From positions 4,464,302 to 4,528,301 of the forward strand of contig NZ_JRYR02000001.1 in assembly GCF_000807855.2 (NCBI RefSeq): a DNA stretch of 64,000 nt. Reading direction: 5' to 3'. Positions within the stretch are counted from its first letter, which is position 1; every line of letters begins with the position of its first letter. The translations under genes and the position numbers were made by a program. Positions 46,068 through 54,905 of the stretch are shown here, piece after piece. A model generated the notes under the pieces. The model was not told the origin of the DNA. It saw nothing but the letters and a program-made list of their open reading frames with translations, and made no database searches. This stretch comes from Flammeovirga pacifica (GTDB taxonomy: Bacteria > Bacteroidota > Bacteroidia > Cytophagales > Flammeovirgaceae).

Positions 46068-47153
46068 TTAGTCTTGGAAGATGTTTACGTCATTCAAGTC
46101 AGCAAATGCTTGCTCTAAACGAGTAATCATAGACTCTTCAGAAACTCTTAACCACTTACGTGGGTCATAGAATTTCTTGTTAGGCTCATCAGCACCTTCT
46201 GGGTTACCGATTTGACCTTGAAGGTAGTCATGGTTTTTCGCTTCGTAGCTACGGATACCATCCCAAGTAGCCCACTGAGTATCAGTATCGATGTTCATTT
46301 TGATTACACCGTAAGAGATACCTTCACGAATTTCTTCTAAAGAAGATCCAGATCCACCGTGGAATACGAATTTAACTGGCTTTTTAGATTCAGTACCATG
46401 CTTCTCAATGATAAACTTTTGAGAATCGTCCAAGATAGTTGGAGTCAACTTCACGTTACCTGGCTTATATACACCGTGAACGTTACCAAAAGATGCAGCT
46501 ACTAAGAATTTGTGGTCGATTTTACCTAATTGCTCGTAAGCGTAATCAACTTCTGAAGGTTGAGTGTAAAGACGTGAAGGATCAACATCAGAGTTGTCAA
46601 CACCATCTTCCTCACCACCAGTGATACCTAATTCGATTTCAAGAGTTTGACCCATTTTAGCCATACGCTCGAAGTATTTACCAGAGATCTCCATGTTCTC
46701 TTCGATTGGCTCCTCAGAAAGGTCAATCATATGAGAAGAGAATAATGGCTTACCAGTTTCTTTCATAAACTTCTCAGAAGCGTCTAAAAGACCGTCGATC
46801 CAAGGAAGTAATTTTTTTGCACAGTGGTCAGTGTTTAAGATTACACGAGCACCATATGCTTCAGCCAATTCGTGAACATGCTTAGCACCGGCGATTGCAC
46901 CAGCGATTGCAGCTGCTTGACCTTCACCTTTAATGCCTTTACCAGCGTAAAAAGAAGCACCACCGTTTGAGAACTGAATAATAACTGGAGCTTTCAGTTT
47001 TGCAGCAGTTTCCATAACAGCATTTACTGAGTTAGTACCAACACAGTTTACTGCTGGAAGAGCAAAACCTTTTTCTAGTGCGTATTGATATACTTTTTCT
47101 ACGTCCTCACCAGTGATTACACCTGGCTTGATATCATTAATGTTGAAAGACAT
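46068..47153 (-). CDS. fbaA: Class II fructose-bisphosphate aldolase
   Basis: Zinc-dependent cleavage of fructose 1,6-bisphosphate in glycolysis and its reversal in gluconeogenesis. The 361-residue length is that of the class IIa enzyme. NTDHCAKK contributes the zinc-ligand His, the later ELGITGGEEDGVDN region is typical of class IIa, and HGGSGSS and KMNIDTDTQWA form the phosphate and substrate loops. Codons look highly optimised (a high-expression gene). A promoter candidate and an inverted repeat lie just upstream (47183-47219). Confidence 0.97.
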   Translation of the reverse strand: MSFNINDIKPGVITGEDVEKVYQYALEKGFALPAVNCVGTNSVNAVMETAAKLKAPVIIQFSNGGASFYAGKGIKGEGQAAAIAGAIAGAKHVHELAEAYGARVILNTDHCAKKLLPWIDGLLDASEKFMKETGKPLFSSHMIDLSEEPIEENMEISGKYFERMAKMGQTLEIELGITGGEEDGVDNSDVDPSRLYTQPSEVDYAYEQLGKIDHKFLVAASFGNVHGVYKPGNVKLTPTILDDSQKFIIEKHGTESKKPVKFVFHGGSGSSLEEIREGISYGVIKMNIDTDTQWATWDGIRSYEAKNHDYLQGQIGNPEGADEPNKKFYDPRKWLRVSEESMITRLEQAFADLNDVNIFQD

Positions 47154-47182
47154 AATTATAATTTGAATAATTTATGATAGCG

Positions 47183-47198
47183 TCACACACACGTGTGA
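47183..47198. promoter_or_regulatory. Possible operator in the fbaA leader
   Basis: TCACAC-ACAC-GTGTGA is an inverted repeat with a nested CACACGTGTG palindrome, in unusually GC-rich sequence for this region, just downstream of the candidate -7 box on the fbaA strand. Confidence 0.45.
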
Positions 47199-47211
47199 AC
47201 AATAGCAGCCA

Positions 47212-47219
47212 CAAATATA
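47212..47219 (-). promoter_or_regulatory. Probable -7 box of fbaA
   Basis: Minus-strand TATATTTG matches TAnnTTTG exactly, 58 bases before the ATG. The -33 TTTG is not present at standard spacing. Confidence 0.5.
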
Positions 47220-47540
47220 CAACTCTTCAACCTATATTGGTAGTAGAATTTTGATGACTTTAGTAATATTAATACGCACACATTCGTCAATAGTTTTAGA
47301 AAATATTAAACAGTAAAGATTTATTTTAATTTATTTAATGTTGTTAATTATGGGGGTGCATATTTTGTGAAACAGGTTTTTTGGAGTGTTTTTATAAAAA
47401 AATGTATTAAATCTTTACAATTTTGTTATGCAAACATACAATAAGTTTTTTATGTGAAGACTTAATGAATATCTTTACGCCTCATATGTATTTTCGAATA
47501 CATTAAAGTATTATTCTTAAACAAGTTTATATATATTCTT

Positions 47541-48383
47541 ATGGCTTGGTTCAAAAGAAAAGAACAGGGGATTCAAACTCCAACATCTGAAAAGAAAGAT
47601 TCACCAGACGGCCTTTGGTACAAAACTAACCAAGGCAAAATCATACATATGCAGGAACTTCGTGAGAACGCTTACGTTTGTCCTGATGATGAATTTCATG
47701 TACGCATTGGCTCGAAAGAATATTTTGAGATTATTTTTGATGAAAATGTATTTACAGAGTTAGATGAAAACATGACTTCTGGAAATCCATTAAAATTCAA
47801 AGACAGCAAATCTTATGAAGATAGAATTGCTGCTTCTCAAAAGAAATCAGAGCTGAAAGATGCATGTAGAACAGTTTATGGTAAAATAAACGGTTTGGAC
47901 TTAGTAGTAAGCTGCATGGACTTTAGTTTCATTGGCGGTTCTATGGGTTCTGTTGTAGGTGAAAAAATTGCAAGAGGTATTGACTACGCTCTTCAGAACA
48001 ATATGCCATTTATGATGATCTCTAAATCTGGAGGTGCTCGTATGATGGAAGCAGGGTTCTCGTTGATGCAAATGGCTAAAACTTCTGCAAAATTAGCTTT
48101 ATTAGAAGAAGCTGGTTTACCATATATTAGTTTATTAACTGATCCAACTACAGGTGGTGTTACTGCATCATATGCTATGTTAGGTGATATTAATATTGCT
48201 GAACCGGGTGCTTTAATTGGTTTCGCTGGTCCTCGTGTTATTAGAGAGACTATAGGTAAAGACTTACCTAAAGGTTTCCAATCTGCAGAATTCTTGCAAG
48301 AGCATGGTTTTGTTGATATGATCGTGAATCGTAGAGAATTAAAGAGAAAATTAACGGCTATATTGAAGATGCTTCAGAAATAA
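47541..48383 (+). CDS. accD: Acetyl-CoA carboxylase carboxyltransferase subunit beta (zinc-finger-less)
   Basis: The beta subunit of the carboxyltransferase that makes malonyl-CoA for fatty acid synthesis. The crotonase-like core is intact ([48 protein letters not shown]). The N-terminal zinc ribbon of the E. coli protein should have four Cys; here the matching segment ([17 protein letters not shown] through [12 protein letters not shown]) keeps only one, so zinc binding is lost, a state I recall in other Bacteroidota AccD proteins. 280 residues. Ends in a terminator. It also supplies the presumed extender unit for the nearby synthase. Confidence 0.95.
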   Translation: MAWFKRKEQGIQTPTSEKKDSPDGLWYKTNQGKIIHMQELRENAYVCPDDEFHVRIGSKEYFEIIFDENVFTELDENMTSGNPLKFKDSKSYEDRIAASQKKSELKDACRTVYGKINGLDLVVSCMDFSFIGGSMGSVVGEKIARGIDYALQNNMPFMMISKSGGARMMEAGFSLMQMAKTSAKLALLEEAGLPYISLLTDPTTGGVTASYAMLGDINIAEPGALIGFAGPRVIRETIGKDLPKGFQSAEFLQEHGFVDMIVNRRELKRKLTAILKMLQK

Positions 48384-48403
48384 TCGTTAAATCTAATTAT
48401 ATT

Positions 48404-48445
48404 AAGTCCTTAGAATTGCATTATACAATCTAAGGACTTTTTTTT
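48404..48445 (+). terminator. Terminator of accD
   Basis: Stem AAGTCCTTAGA-A-TTG / CAA-TCTAAGGACTT with a 7-base loop and an eight-T run. Confidence 0.9.
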
Positions 48446-48518
48446 GTACTAATATTTTTTGATTATATCGAGGCGTTCATAATCACAACGCTTCTTATTT
48501 TATATATCCCCTAAAGAA

Positions 48519-49796
48519 ATGCGTGAAAGCACCGGTAAAACAAATGTAGATTGGCTTACTGTATTTATTTATATCACTTTAGTGATTGTAGGTTGGCTAA
48601 ATATTTATGCTGCGGTTTATCAACCTGATGCTCCTACAAGTATATTTTCATTATCACTCAATTCAGGTAAACAATTGATGTGGATAGGAGGTGCATTATT
48701 AATTGCATTTGTAATTATGGTGGTAGATTTTAAGCTCTTTAGTACTATCGCTTATCCCGCTTTTATTATCACCTTATTAATGTTGGCTTTTGTATTAATA
48801 TTTGGTCACTCTGCCGGTGGTAATACCTCTTGGATTAAAATTGGGTTTATAAGGATTCAGCCTTCAGAATTTGCCAAATTTACATTAGCCTTAGCATTAG
48901 CTAGATATATTGATAATCCGGCTGTTAGGGTAGAAAAATGGAGTGGTTTTCTTAGTTCTGTAGCTATAATTCTAATTCCATTTGCTTTCGTGATGTTACA
49001 AAAAGATACAGGATCTGCTCTTGTTTTTGCAGCCTTCTTTTTAATGTTATATCGTGAAGGGATGCCTTGGTGGATTATGGCCGTAGGATTATGGGTGGTC
49101 TTCCTTTTTGTTACAGCATTGGTAACAGATACTGTTAGTGCTGCTGCTTTACTTGGCGGAATGTCAGTCTTAGCCATTATTTATTTGATATATACCAAAA
49201 AGAGCAAGTTGTTTTTATTCCTTGTTTTGGGCTTTGGTACGTTATCATTCCTCTTTACAGAAGGGATTGATTTTATCATGTATGATGTAATGAGACCTCA
49301 CCAAAGAAAAAGAATTGAGGTACTTGTTAACCCTAAAATTGATCCTTTAGGAGTAGGATATCAAGTAAATCAATCTAAGATTGCTATTGGTTCAGGAGGC
49401 TTGTTAGGAAAAGGATTTTTAGAAGGAACACAAACTAAGTTCGATTTTGTACCGGAACAGTCTACAGACTTTATTTTCTGTACAATCGGTGAAGAACACG
49501 GATGGATAGGAAGTGTGATAACTATCGGGCTATTTGCAGCATTAATTATTAGATTAATATTATTGGCAGAACGACAGAAATCTACTTTTGCTCGAGTCTA
49601 TGGTTATTCTGTCTCCTGTGTATTCTTTATACACTTTATGATTAACATGGGAATGACTATTGGTATTTTTCCTGTGATTGGTATTCCGTTACCATTTTTT
49701 AGCTATGGAGGTTCCTCCTTGTGGGCATTTACAATGATGTTATTTACTTTCATCAAATTAGATAGTCATCGCTCGCAGATGTTGGCAAGAAAATAA
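48519..49796 (+). CDS. rodA: Rod-shape glycosyltransferase RodA (SEDS family)
   Basis: A SEDS-family peptidoglycan polymerase that works with a class B PBP on the lateral wall. The 425-residue protein has about ten membrane helices and the family hallmarks GGNTSWIKIGFIRIQPSEFAK, GSGGLLGKGFLEGTQTKFDFVPEQ, TIGEEHGWIGS and the late PLPFFSYGGSS. The KGFLEGTQTK segment and the absence of division genes around it favour RodA over FtsW. Its usual partners (mreBCD, PBP2) are not in this window. Confidence 0.92.
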   Translation: MRESTGKTNVDWLTVFIYITLVIVGWLNIYAAVYQPDAPTSIFSLSLNSGKQLMWIGGALLIAFVIMVVDFKLFSTIAYPAFIITLLMLAFVLIFGHSAGGNTSWIKIGFIRIQPSEFAKFTLALALARYIDNPAVRVEKWSGFLSSVAIILIPFAFVMLQKDTGSALVFAAFFLMLYREGMPWWIMAVGLWVVFLFVTALVTDTVSAAALLGGMSVLAIIYLIYTKKSKLFLFLVLGFGTLSFLFTEGIDFIMYDVMRPHQRKRIEVLVNPKIDPLGVGYQVNQSKIAIGSGGLLGKGFLEGTQTKFDFVPEQSTDFIFCTIGEEHGWIGSVITIGLFAALIIRLILLAERQKSTFARVYGYSVSCVFFIHFMINMGMTIGIFPVIGIPLPFFSYGGSSLWAFTMMLFTFIKLDSHRSQMLARK

Positions 49797-49824
49797 TTAT
49801 CTATTTGAAGGTATTTATGCAACG

Positions 49825-49868
49825 AAAAAGGATGATGTTTGAATTTTAAGTCAAGCATCATCCTTTTT
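49825..49868. terminator. Terminator after rodA
   Basis: Stem AAAAAGGATGATG / CATCATCCTTTTT extended by TTGA / TCAA, with T-runs on both strands, between convergent genes. Confidence 0.88.
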
Positions 49869-49937
49869 TATTACCTTATTTTTTATCCAATTAATAAATG
49901 ATAGATTGGATATATTTTTATGTCAATATAAGTTTTA

Positions 49938-52334
49938 TTACTCTTCAAGTATTCGTTTATTATGCATGATAATACCAATATTAAAGAGGAAGAGTAAATT
50001 AAAATCATCCTCACTATAATGACTTGCAGATATGCTTAATGGTCCTATAGGTGAATGATATATCAATGCAGCAGAAGAGGCGTAATCCATTGTTTCTTTT
50101 GAGAAAAATGTATATTTCTTCACATTGGGAATAATTTCATTTTTATCAGAACTGTATCTAGTATCAGTAGTGAAGGCATGTCCTTCTAATGATAATTTAA
50201 AATTAGGTGTAAAAAGACTTTTTATAAGTTTAATACCACCAGCAAAAAATCTTGGTCCACGGAAACTACTATTAAATATAGTTTTCGAATCTACTAATGG
50301 ATAATAAATAGGAGAATTAGCTAAAGTGGATGGCGTACTAAATGAGGCTTCATAATTAGACCAAGTAGCATGCCCTCTAACCCCTAGAGTTAGGAATTTT
50401 AAATTAAAATACTCTTCGTATTGAGCTTGTAAGGTATACCAATTTCTATCTTCATTTGCAGAAGTTTTTTGAGTGAAAAAGATATCATATATATTTTCTG
50501 ACCAAATATATTTACCAGAGACTTTTACATGTCGCCCTTCATCTGCAAATTGTTTGCGGTTTAATGTGTTCGATTCCCATAATAGGCCTGTTGTTAAACC
50601 ATTGTGTTTGTCATGACCTATTAAGTTCGCAGATACTTGTGTTCCAGAACTATCGACATCTACCAAGTAAACTTGATCATAATTATCATTATTCCAGAAA
50701 TAACCTCCAAAGCCAGTAAATTTAAATTTTCTACCCATTGCAGTACTGATCTTACCGCCAAAGTAATTGTCTTTTCTGAGGACATTAAGACTATTTCTTT
50801 TTTCAAAAATCAATTCAGAAGCATTGGCATAATTCCAACGGTTGTGTATAAATTCTGCCCCCAATGAAAAGGGAAGTTGTTTTGCATACAATGATTCTAC
50901 TTCAAATTTGACCGAATTATAGAAAGATCCCCCCATAGCGTTCAATGAAACTGTGTTCAAGGATCTGGTGAAGACATTAAATTGAGTATTAATATAAAAC
51001 TGCCCAATATTTCTAGACGCTATATTACCACCAACACCCAATCTTACTTTCTTATTAGGAAATACATCAATATGTAATTTGGGATCTTCATCAAGGCTAT
51101 CATAATAGAAATAAGCATCTAAATTATTGAAATAATTATTTGATAAAAGCATACTATACCCATTGTAAAGATCATCCATAGAAGCTTTTTTTCTTCTATT
51201 TGGTTTGACGATGTTTCTTACAAAAAGGCGTTGACCAAAACTAAGGTTATCTCCTAAATCAACATGACTGATCACTTTTTCATCTGGGTCGAATAATGAA
51301 TTAAATCTACTTGGTCTTGGTTTTACTTTTGGTTGATCTTCTCCATAAACTTTAACTACAGAATCTATCATGGTTCTTGCAAAGCGATCTCCAATGGCCA
51401 GTAGCGAGTCTACAGGTGTAAAATCAGCAGCAGAATATTCGTCTACGGGTACTCCTAAATAGATGTCTTTTTTATCATCAAGGTCTTTGGGGTAAACATT
51501 GTTCATGACAATAAACTTCAGAACATTCCCTTTTACAAGTTCTTCGTCTCTGTCATAAGGATATTCTTCAAACATATCATGGGCACCTAAATTAACAGCA
51601 ATGACCATATCAGGATTAAATTCCTCTTTCATGATATCTACAGGGATATTATTATAAATACCACCATCGTAGACATATTTATCATCAATTTTTACAGGAG
51701 AGAAAATTAAAGGAACGGCCATAGAGCCTCTTATCGCATTCATTAATTCACCTTTACCTACAGCTATCGCTTTTCTTTCAAAAATATCGGATACAACAGC
51801 TCGAAATGGAATGTCCAAGCTATCAAAATCATAATTTATTTCTTTTGACCTTTTGTAAAGGCGAGCAGATAAATTATAATTTAAAAGACCTGTAGGGATC
51901 ATTGTCGGATCCCAAGATAAACCATAAATAGAATCATATTCAATATTAAAGTTTACCCATTCAGCACCTCTTTCCTGTCTGCCAAAGTAAAACTGATCTT
52001 CAATATTTACTTTTCCAGAGATCCAGTCTTGAAATAATGGATCTCTAATAAATAATTCTAGTTCATCTGATGTATAGCCAGCAGCATAGAAACCACCAAC
52101 AATAGCCCCCATAGATGTACCGGTTATGTAATCAATCGGAATACCATATTCTTCTAATACTTTAATTACCGTAATATGAGCAATACCTTTTGCACCACCA
52201 CCACTAAGTACTAAACCAACCGTTTTTCGTTTTTTGGGAGGGGTACTTTGGGAATTGTCTGAAGAGGATTGACTAAAAGTTACAAGCGAAGTAAATAGAA
52301 ATAAATAACAGAGTATAATTTGTAGAGTGCGCAT
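49938..52334 (-). CDS. Patatin-like phospholipase with C-terminal outer-membrane barrel
   Basis: A 798-residue exported protein. After the signal peptide (to about residue 22) comes a patatin domain: oxyanion loop GGGAKG (45-50), nucleophile GTSMG (Ser74) and catalytic Asp223 in YDGG, so the lipase dyad is intact. The second half (about 330-798) has a POTRA-like stretch and many beta strands ending in FNLLFLFNIG, a surface-antigen-like barrel. This resembles PlpD-type autotransporters, in which the barrel places the lipase at the outer membrane. An in-frame TTG at 52370 lies within the metK terminator, so the ATG at 52334 is preferred. Confidence 0.88.
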   Translation of the reverse strand: MRTLQIILCYLFLFTSLVTFSQSSSDNSQSTPPKKRKTVGLVLSGGGAKGIAHITVIKVLEEYGIPIDYITGTSMGAIVGGFYAAGYTSDELELFIRDPLFQDWISGKVNIEDQFYFGRQERGAEWVNFNIEYDSIYGLSWDPTMIPTGLLNYNLSARLYKRSKEINYDFDSLDIPFRAVVSDIFERKAIAVGKGELMNAIRGSMAVPLIFSPVKIDDKYVYDGGIYNNIPVDIMKEEFNPDMVIAVNLGAHDMFEEYPYDRDEELVKGNVLKFIVMNNVYPKDLDDKKDIYLGVPVDEYSAADFTPVDSLLAIGDRFARTMIDSVVKVYGEDQPKVKPRPSRFNSLFDPDEKVISHVDLGDNLSFGQRLFVRNIVKPNRRKKASMDDLYNGYSMLLSNNYFNNLDAYFYYDSLDEDPKLHIDVFPNKKVRLGVGGNIASRNIGQFYINTQFNVFTRSLNTVSLNAMGGSFYNSVKFEVESLYAKQLPFSLGAEFIHNRWNYANASELIFEKRNSLNVLRKDNYFGGKISTAMGRKFKFTGFGGYFWNNDNYDQVYLVDVDSSGTQVSANLIGHDKHNGLTTGLLWESNTLNRKQFADEGRHVKVSGKYIWSENIYDIFFTQKTSANEDRNWYTLQAQYEEYFNLKFLTLGVRGHATWSNYEASFSTPSTLANSPIYYPLVDSKTIFNSSFRGPRFFAGGIKLIKSLFTPNFKLSLEGHAFTTDTRYSSDKNEIIPNVKKYTFFSKETMDYASSAALIYHSPIGPLSISASHYSEDDFNLLFLFNIGIIMHNKRILEE

Positions 52335-52337
52335 AAT

Positions 52338-52375
52338 AAAAAAATCCTTGTTGGTTGAAATTACCAACAAGGATT
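52338..52375 (-). terminator. Terminator of metK, abutting the patatin start
   Basis: A 13-bp perfect stem (AATCCTTGTTGGT / ACCAACAAGGATT) with a 7-base loop; on the minus strand a T-run follows, and the patatin gene ATG is three bases later. Confidence 0.9.
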
Positions 52376-52403
52376 AAGAAATAATATTATTTAAAGAGAA
52401 ATC

Positions 52404-53687
52404 TTACAATCCAAAGGCAGATTTAATCTTATCGACATAATCTAGTTTCTCCCATGTAAAGAATTCTACTTCTTTTTTCTCAATTGAAGTAGTTGTTATC
52501 TTTTTACCATCTTTCTCTTCGATGTTTCTAATTTCCAATTCTACTTCTTTAGTATAAGGCTCTTGTCCCATATGACCATAAGCGGCTGTTGGAGTGAAGA
52601 TAGGATTAGTTAAACCTAAACGATCCACAATTGCTTTAGGACGCATATCAAAAATCTCATTCACAATGTTAGAGATTTCAGCATCTGTTTTATCCACTTT
52701 TGCAGTTCCATAAGTCTGAACGTTCAACGATACAGGAGTAGATACACCAATAGCATAAGCTACTTGAACTAAACATTCATCTGCAATACCAGCAGCTACT
52801 AAGTTCTTTGCAATATGTCTAGAGGCATAAGCAGCAGAACGGTCTACTTTTGATGGATCTTTACCAGAGAATGCACCACCACCGTGAGCACCTTTTCCAC
52901 CATAAGTATCCACAATAATTTTACGACCTGTTAAGCCCGCATCACCGTGAGGTCCTCCAATAACGAATTTTCCTGTAGGGTTAATGTGGAAGATTGTATT
53001 TTCATCGATTAAAGCATTAGGAATAACTGCAGGAATAACGTGTTTTTTTACATCTTCTGCAATTTGAGCTAAAGCGTCATCATTTGATTTATTTGGGAAC
53101 TCATCGTGTTGAGTTGAAACTACTATAGTATGCACTCTTTTAGGAGTGTTGTCTTCATTATACTCAATAGTTACTTGAGCCTTCGCGTCAGGTCTTAAGT
53201 AACCAATTAATTCTGGTTGAGTTTTACGAATTTCAGCTAATCTTTTCACTAGACCGTGTGAGAAAGCCAAAGCCATAGGCATATAGCTAGGAGTTTCTTT
53301 TGTAGCGTAACCAAACATCATTCCTTGGTCACCAGCTCCTTGATCTTTATCTACGCCTTCTCCTACATTTACACCTTGAGCAATATCTGGAGATTGACTA
53401 TGTAAAGCTACTTGTACACCACAAGAGTGAGCAGCGAAATAATAATCTTCTTTATTGTATCCAATTTTATCAATTGTTTCACGAACAATATCTGGAATTT
53501 CAACATAAGCTTTTGTAGTGATCTCGCCAGCAATAACTGCTAAACCTGTTGTTACCATAGTTTCACAAGCAACTCGTGAACTAGGATCTTGAGCTAGCAT
53601 AGCATCTAAAATCGAATCTGAAATTTGATCTGCAATTTTATCTGGATGTCCTTCAGAAACTGATTCGGATGTGAATAAATAGGTCAT
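52404..53687 (-). CDS. metK: S-adenosylmethionine synthetase
   Basis: Makes SAM from methionine and ATP. The 427-residue protein has the signatures [12 protein letters not shown] near the N-terminus, [11 protein letters not shown] and the phosphate loop [19 protein letters not shown], with the usual three-domain length. It is the second gene of an operon led by a lipoprotein gene and preceded by a SAM-I riboswitch, so its expression should fall when SAM is abundant. The gap to the lipoprotein gene is 23 bases. Confidence 0.98.
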   Translation of the reverse strand: MTYLFTSESVSEGHPDKIADQISDSILDAMLAQDPSSRVACETMVTTGLAVIAGEITTKAYVEIPDIVRETIDKIGYNKEDYYFAAHSCGVQVALHSQSPDIAQGVNVGEGVDKDQGAGDQGMMFGYATKETPSYMPMALAFSHGLVKRLAEIRKTQPELIGYLRPDAKAQVTIEYNEDNTPKRVHTIVVSTQHDEFPNKSNDDALAQIAEDVKKHVIPAVIPNALIDENTIFHINPTGKFVIGGPHGDAGLTGRKIIVDTYGGKGAHGGGAFSGKDPSKVDRSAAYASRHIAKNLVAAGIADECLVQVAYAIGVSTPVSLNVQTYGTAKVDKTDAEISNIVNEIFDMRPKAIVDRLGLTNPIFTPTAAYGHMGQEPYTKEVELEIRNIEEKDGKKITTTSIEKKEVEFFTWEKLDYVDKIKSAFGL

Positions 53688-53710
53688 ATTATTGTTATTT
53701 ATGATATATC

Positions 53711-54382
53711 TTATTTAAATTTTACGTTCCATTGAGTGATATATTCTGCTTTATCTATACTTGGAATTTTTCCCTTAAAAACCAGTTCTGAAGATCCCAT
53801 GCGTTCTATTTCATAAGATTTGACAGTTTTAATGGCTCTATTTAGGTTCCAATGATATACATAGGAAGCAGAGTCTATCTGTTCTAACATTACCGATTTG
53901 GATTTTTCCGAACTAGGTAAGTTAGATGTGATGATATTCATCCAATTGATGTTTTGGATCCAATCTGCTTTTTTACGTTTTAATTTAATAAAAACGTCCT
54001 CTTCTTTAGAGAGATTAATTTTAGACAGAGCTGAATTCAAAGCGTTAATATCAACAAATGCAAAACGAATACCTAACCTCCATCGGGTAGAGTCTAATAA
54101 AGTCTTACAATTGTACACACCTGGTAAACTATTTAATTCTTTACTAAGGAGGTGTAATGGTTTTTCAAACTTTTTAGGTTCAAAAACACGTCTATTTTTC
54201 TTGTCCTTATAGGTAGATATGATATTGAATAAATCTTGACTTTGTGAAAAATCAAAAGTAAACGAATAATCACCTTTACCACTTTCTGTAATTTCTAATT
54301 TTTCTTGTAGCTCAAAGCAACCTGTTAGAAATAACAGAAGACTAATAGATATGATATGCTGTAAATAACTTTTTAAAAACAC
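53711..54382 (-). CDS. Unrecognised lipoprotein, first gene behind the SAM riboswitch
   Basis: A lipoprotein of 223 residues: from a GTG at 54382 it reads [21 protein letters not shown], a textbook signal ending in the lipobox LTGC. A TTG at 54442 is in frame but adds a long polar stretch before the signal, so GTG is preferred. The mature part has alternating charged beta-like segments, several Trp residues and ends WNVKFK. I do not recognise a family. Because it lies between the riboswitch and metK with a 23-base gap, it should be repressed by SAM together with metK; a role in methionine supply or SAM demand is only an inference. Confidence 0.75.
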   Translation of the reverse strand: MFLKSYLQHIISISLLLFLTGCFELQEKLEITESGKGDYSFTFDFSQSQDLFNIISTYKDKKNRRVFEPKKFEKPLHLLSKELNSLPGVYNCKTLLDSTRWRLGIRFAFVDINALNSALSKINLSKEEDVFIKLKRKKADWIQNINWMNIITSNLPSSEKSKSVMLEQIDSASYVYHWNLNRAIKTVKSYEIERMGSSELVFKGKIPSIDKAEYITQWNVKFK

Positions 54383-54399
54383 TAAACCCAATATTAATG

Positions 54400-54413
54400 G
54401 TTCATTCGTGAAC
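54400..54413 (-). other. Small leader hairpin before the lipoprotein gene
   Basis: A 5-bp stem GTTCA / TGAAC with a 4-base loop, 18 bases before the GTG. Its TTCACGAA segment could instead pair with TTCGTGAA of riboswitch stem P4. Confidence 0.4.
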
Positions 54414-54469
54414 TTATCAGTTTTGACAGTATTGCAATGCAATGATTATGAAATTTTTATGGAGTTAAA

Positions 54470-54575
54470 CTCATCTTTTCACGAACACCTTCGTGTTGGG
54501 AGTTGGCACCTTGCTTTGTGGAGCGCAGGTTGCCAAGACTTCATAGGGCCCAGTCCCTCTGCCTTTCTTGATAAG
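54470..54575 (-). ncRNA. SAM-I (S-box) riboswitch aptamer
   Basis: Read on the minus strand this has the full SAM-I consensus: P1 5' strand CTTATC (54575-54570), the conserved AGAGGGACTGG and CCCTATGAAG (from 54560), GGCAACC (54534-54528) opening P3, the closing GCAAGGTGCCAACTCCC (54514-54498), P4 formed by CACGAA / TTCGTG (54495-54480), and P1 3' strand GATGAG (54475-54470) after GTGAAAA. It is GC-rich compared with its surroundings. It lies 88 bases before the GTG of a lipoprotein gene that is followed by metK, the textbook target. I see no clear intrinsic terminator in the leader, so the switching mode is open. Confidence 0.95.
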
Positions 54576-54585
54576 ATTGCGAGTA

Positions 54586-54616
54586 CAAATATAGAAATGT
54601 AATAAAGTAGTACAAA
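54586..54616 (-). promoter_or_regulatory. Promoter of the SAM-riboswitch operon
   Basis: On the minus strand TTTG (54616-54613), 19 bases, then TATATTTG (54593-54586): an exact match to the Bacteroidota -33/-7 pattern. The predicted start lies about 5-10 bases before the aptamer's P1 stem, which is where it should be. Confidence 0.88.
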
Positions 54617-54905
54617 AGTCTTTGAAGTTTTTTTTGACAATACTACATAAATCAACTAGAGTTTTATCAAAGTTGATTTGGTTCATATAGAACTTTAGTG
54701 AATTAAAATAACCCATTCAGTATTATAATAGCTATTTATTCAATTGATCTGCATTGAAATTTATCCATTAGAATAAAATTGAAAATGAGTAGATCTTGTA
54801 ATCTTTATCCGAAGTTTTCATTCTTTTTATGTCGAATTAATATCTCTTCAGATTTAAAACAGATTTGATATATACTTTTGAATAAATTTAATTTTAGAAC
54901 AGCTC
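54603..54905. other. Divergent intergenic region metK operon / TonB receptor
   Basis: 303 AT-rich bases with the riboswitch-operon promoter at the left end and a possible -7 box for the receptor gene at 54873-54880. I see no gene or other repeat between them. Confidence 0.5.
54873..54880 (+). promoter_or_regulatory. Possible -7 box of the TonB-receptor gene
   Basis: TACTTTTG matches TAnnTTTG, 25 bases before the ATG; no TTTG at the usual -33 spacing. Confidence 0.4.

Larger units (their letters stand above)
47154..47540. other. Divergent intergenic region fbaA / accD
   Basis: 387 bases, AT-rich, no ORF or RNA gene seen. It carries the fbaA promoter/operator candidates at the left end. The right 300 bases hold nothing I can name beyond a TATCTTTA near-match to a -7 box about 70 bases before accD. 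Confidence 0.5.

Noticed and set aside
54408..54716. Open frames on both strands over the riboswitch
   Set aside because: They coincide with the structured SAM-I aptamer and have no protein-like features; the RNA explains the composition.
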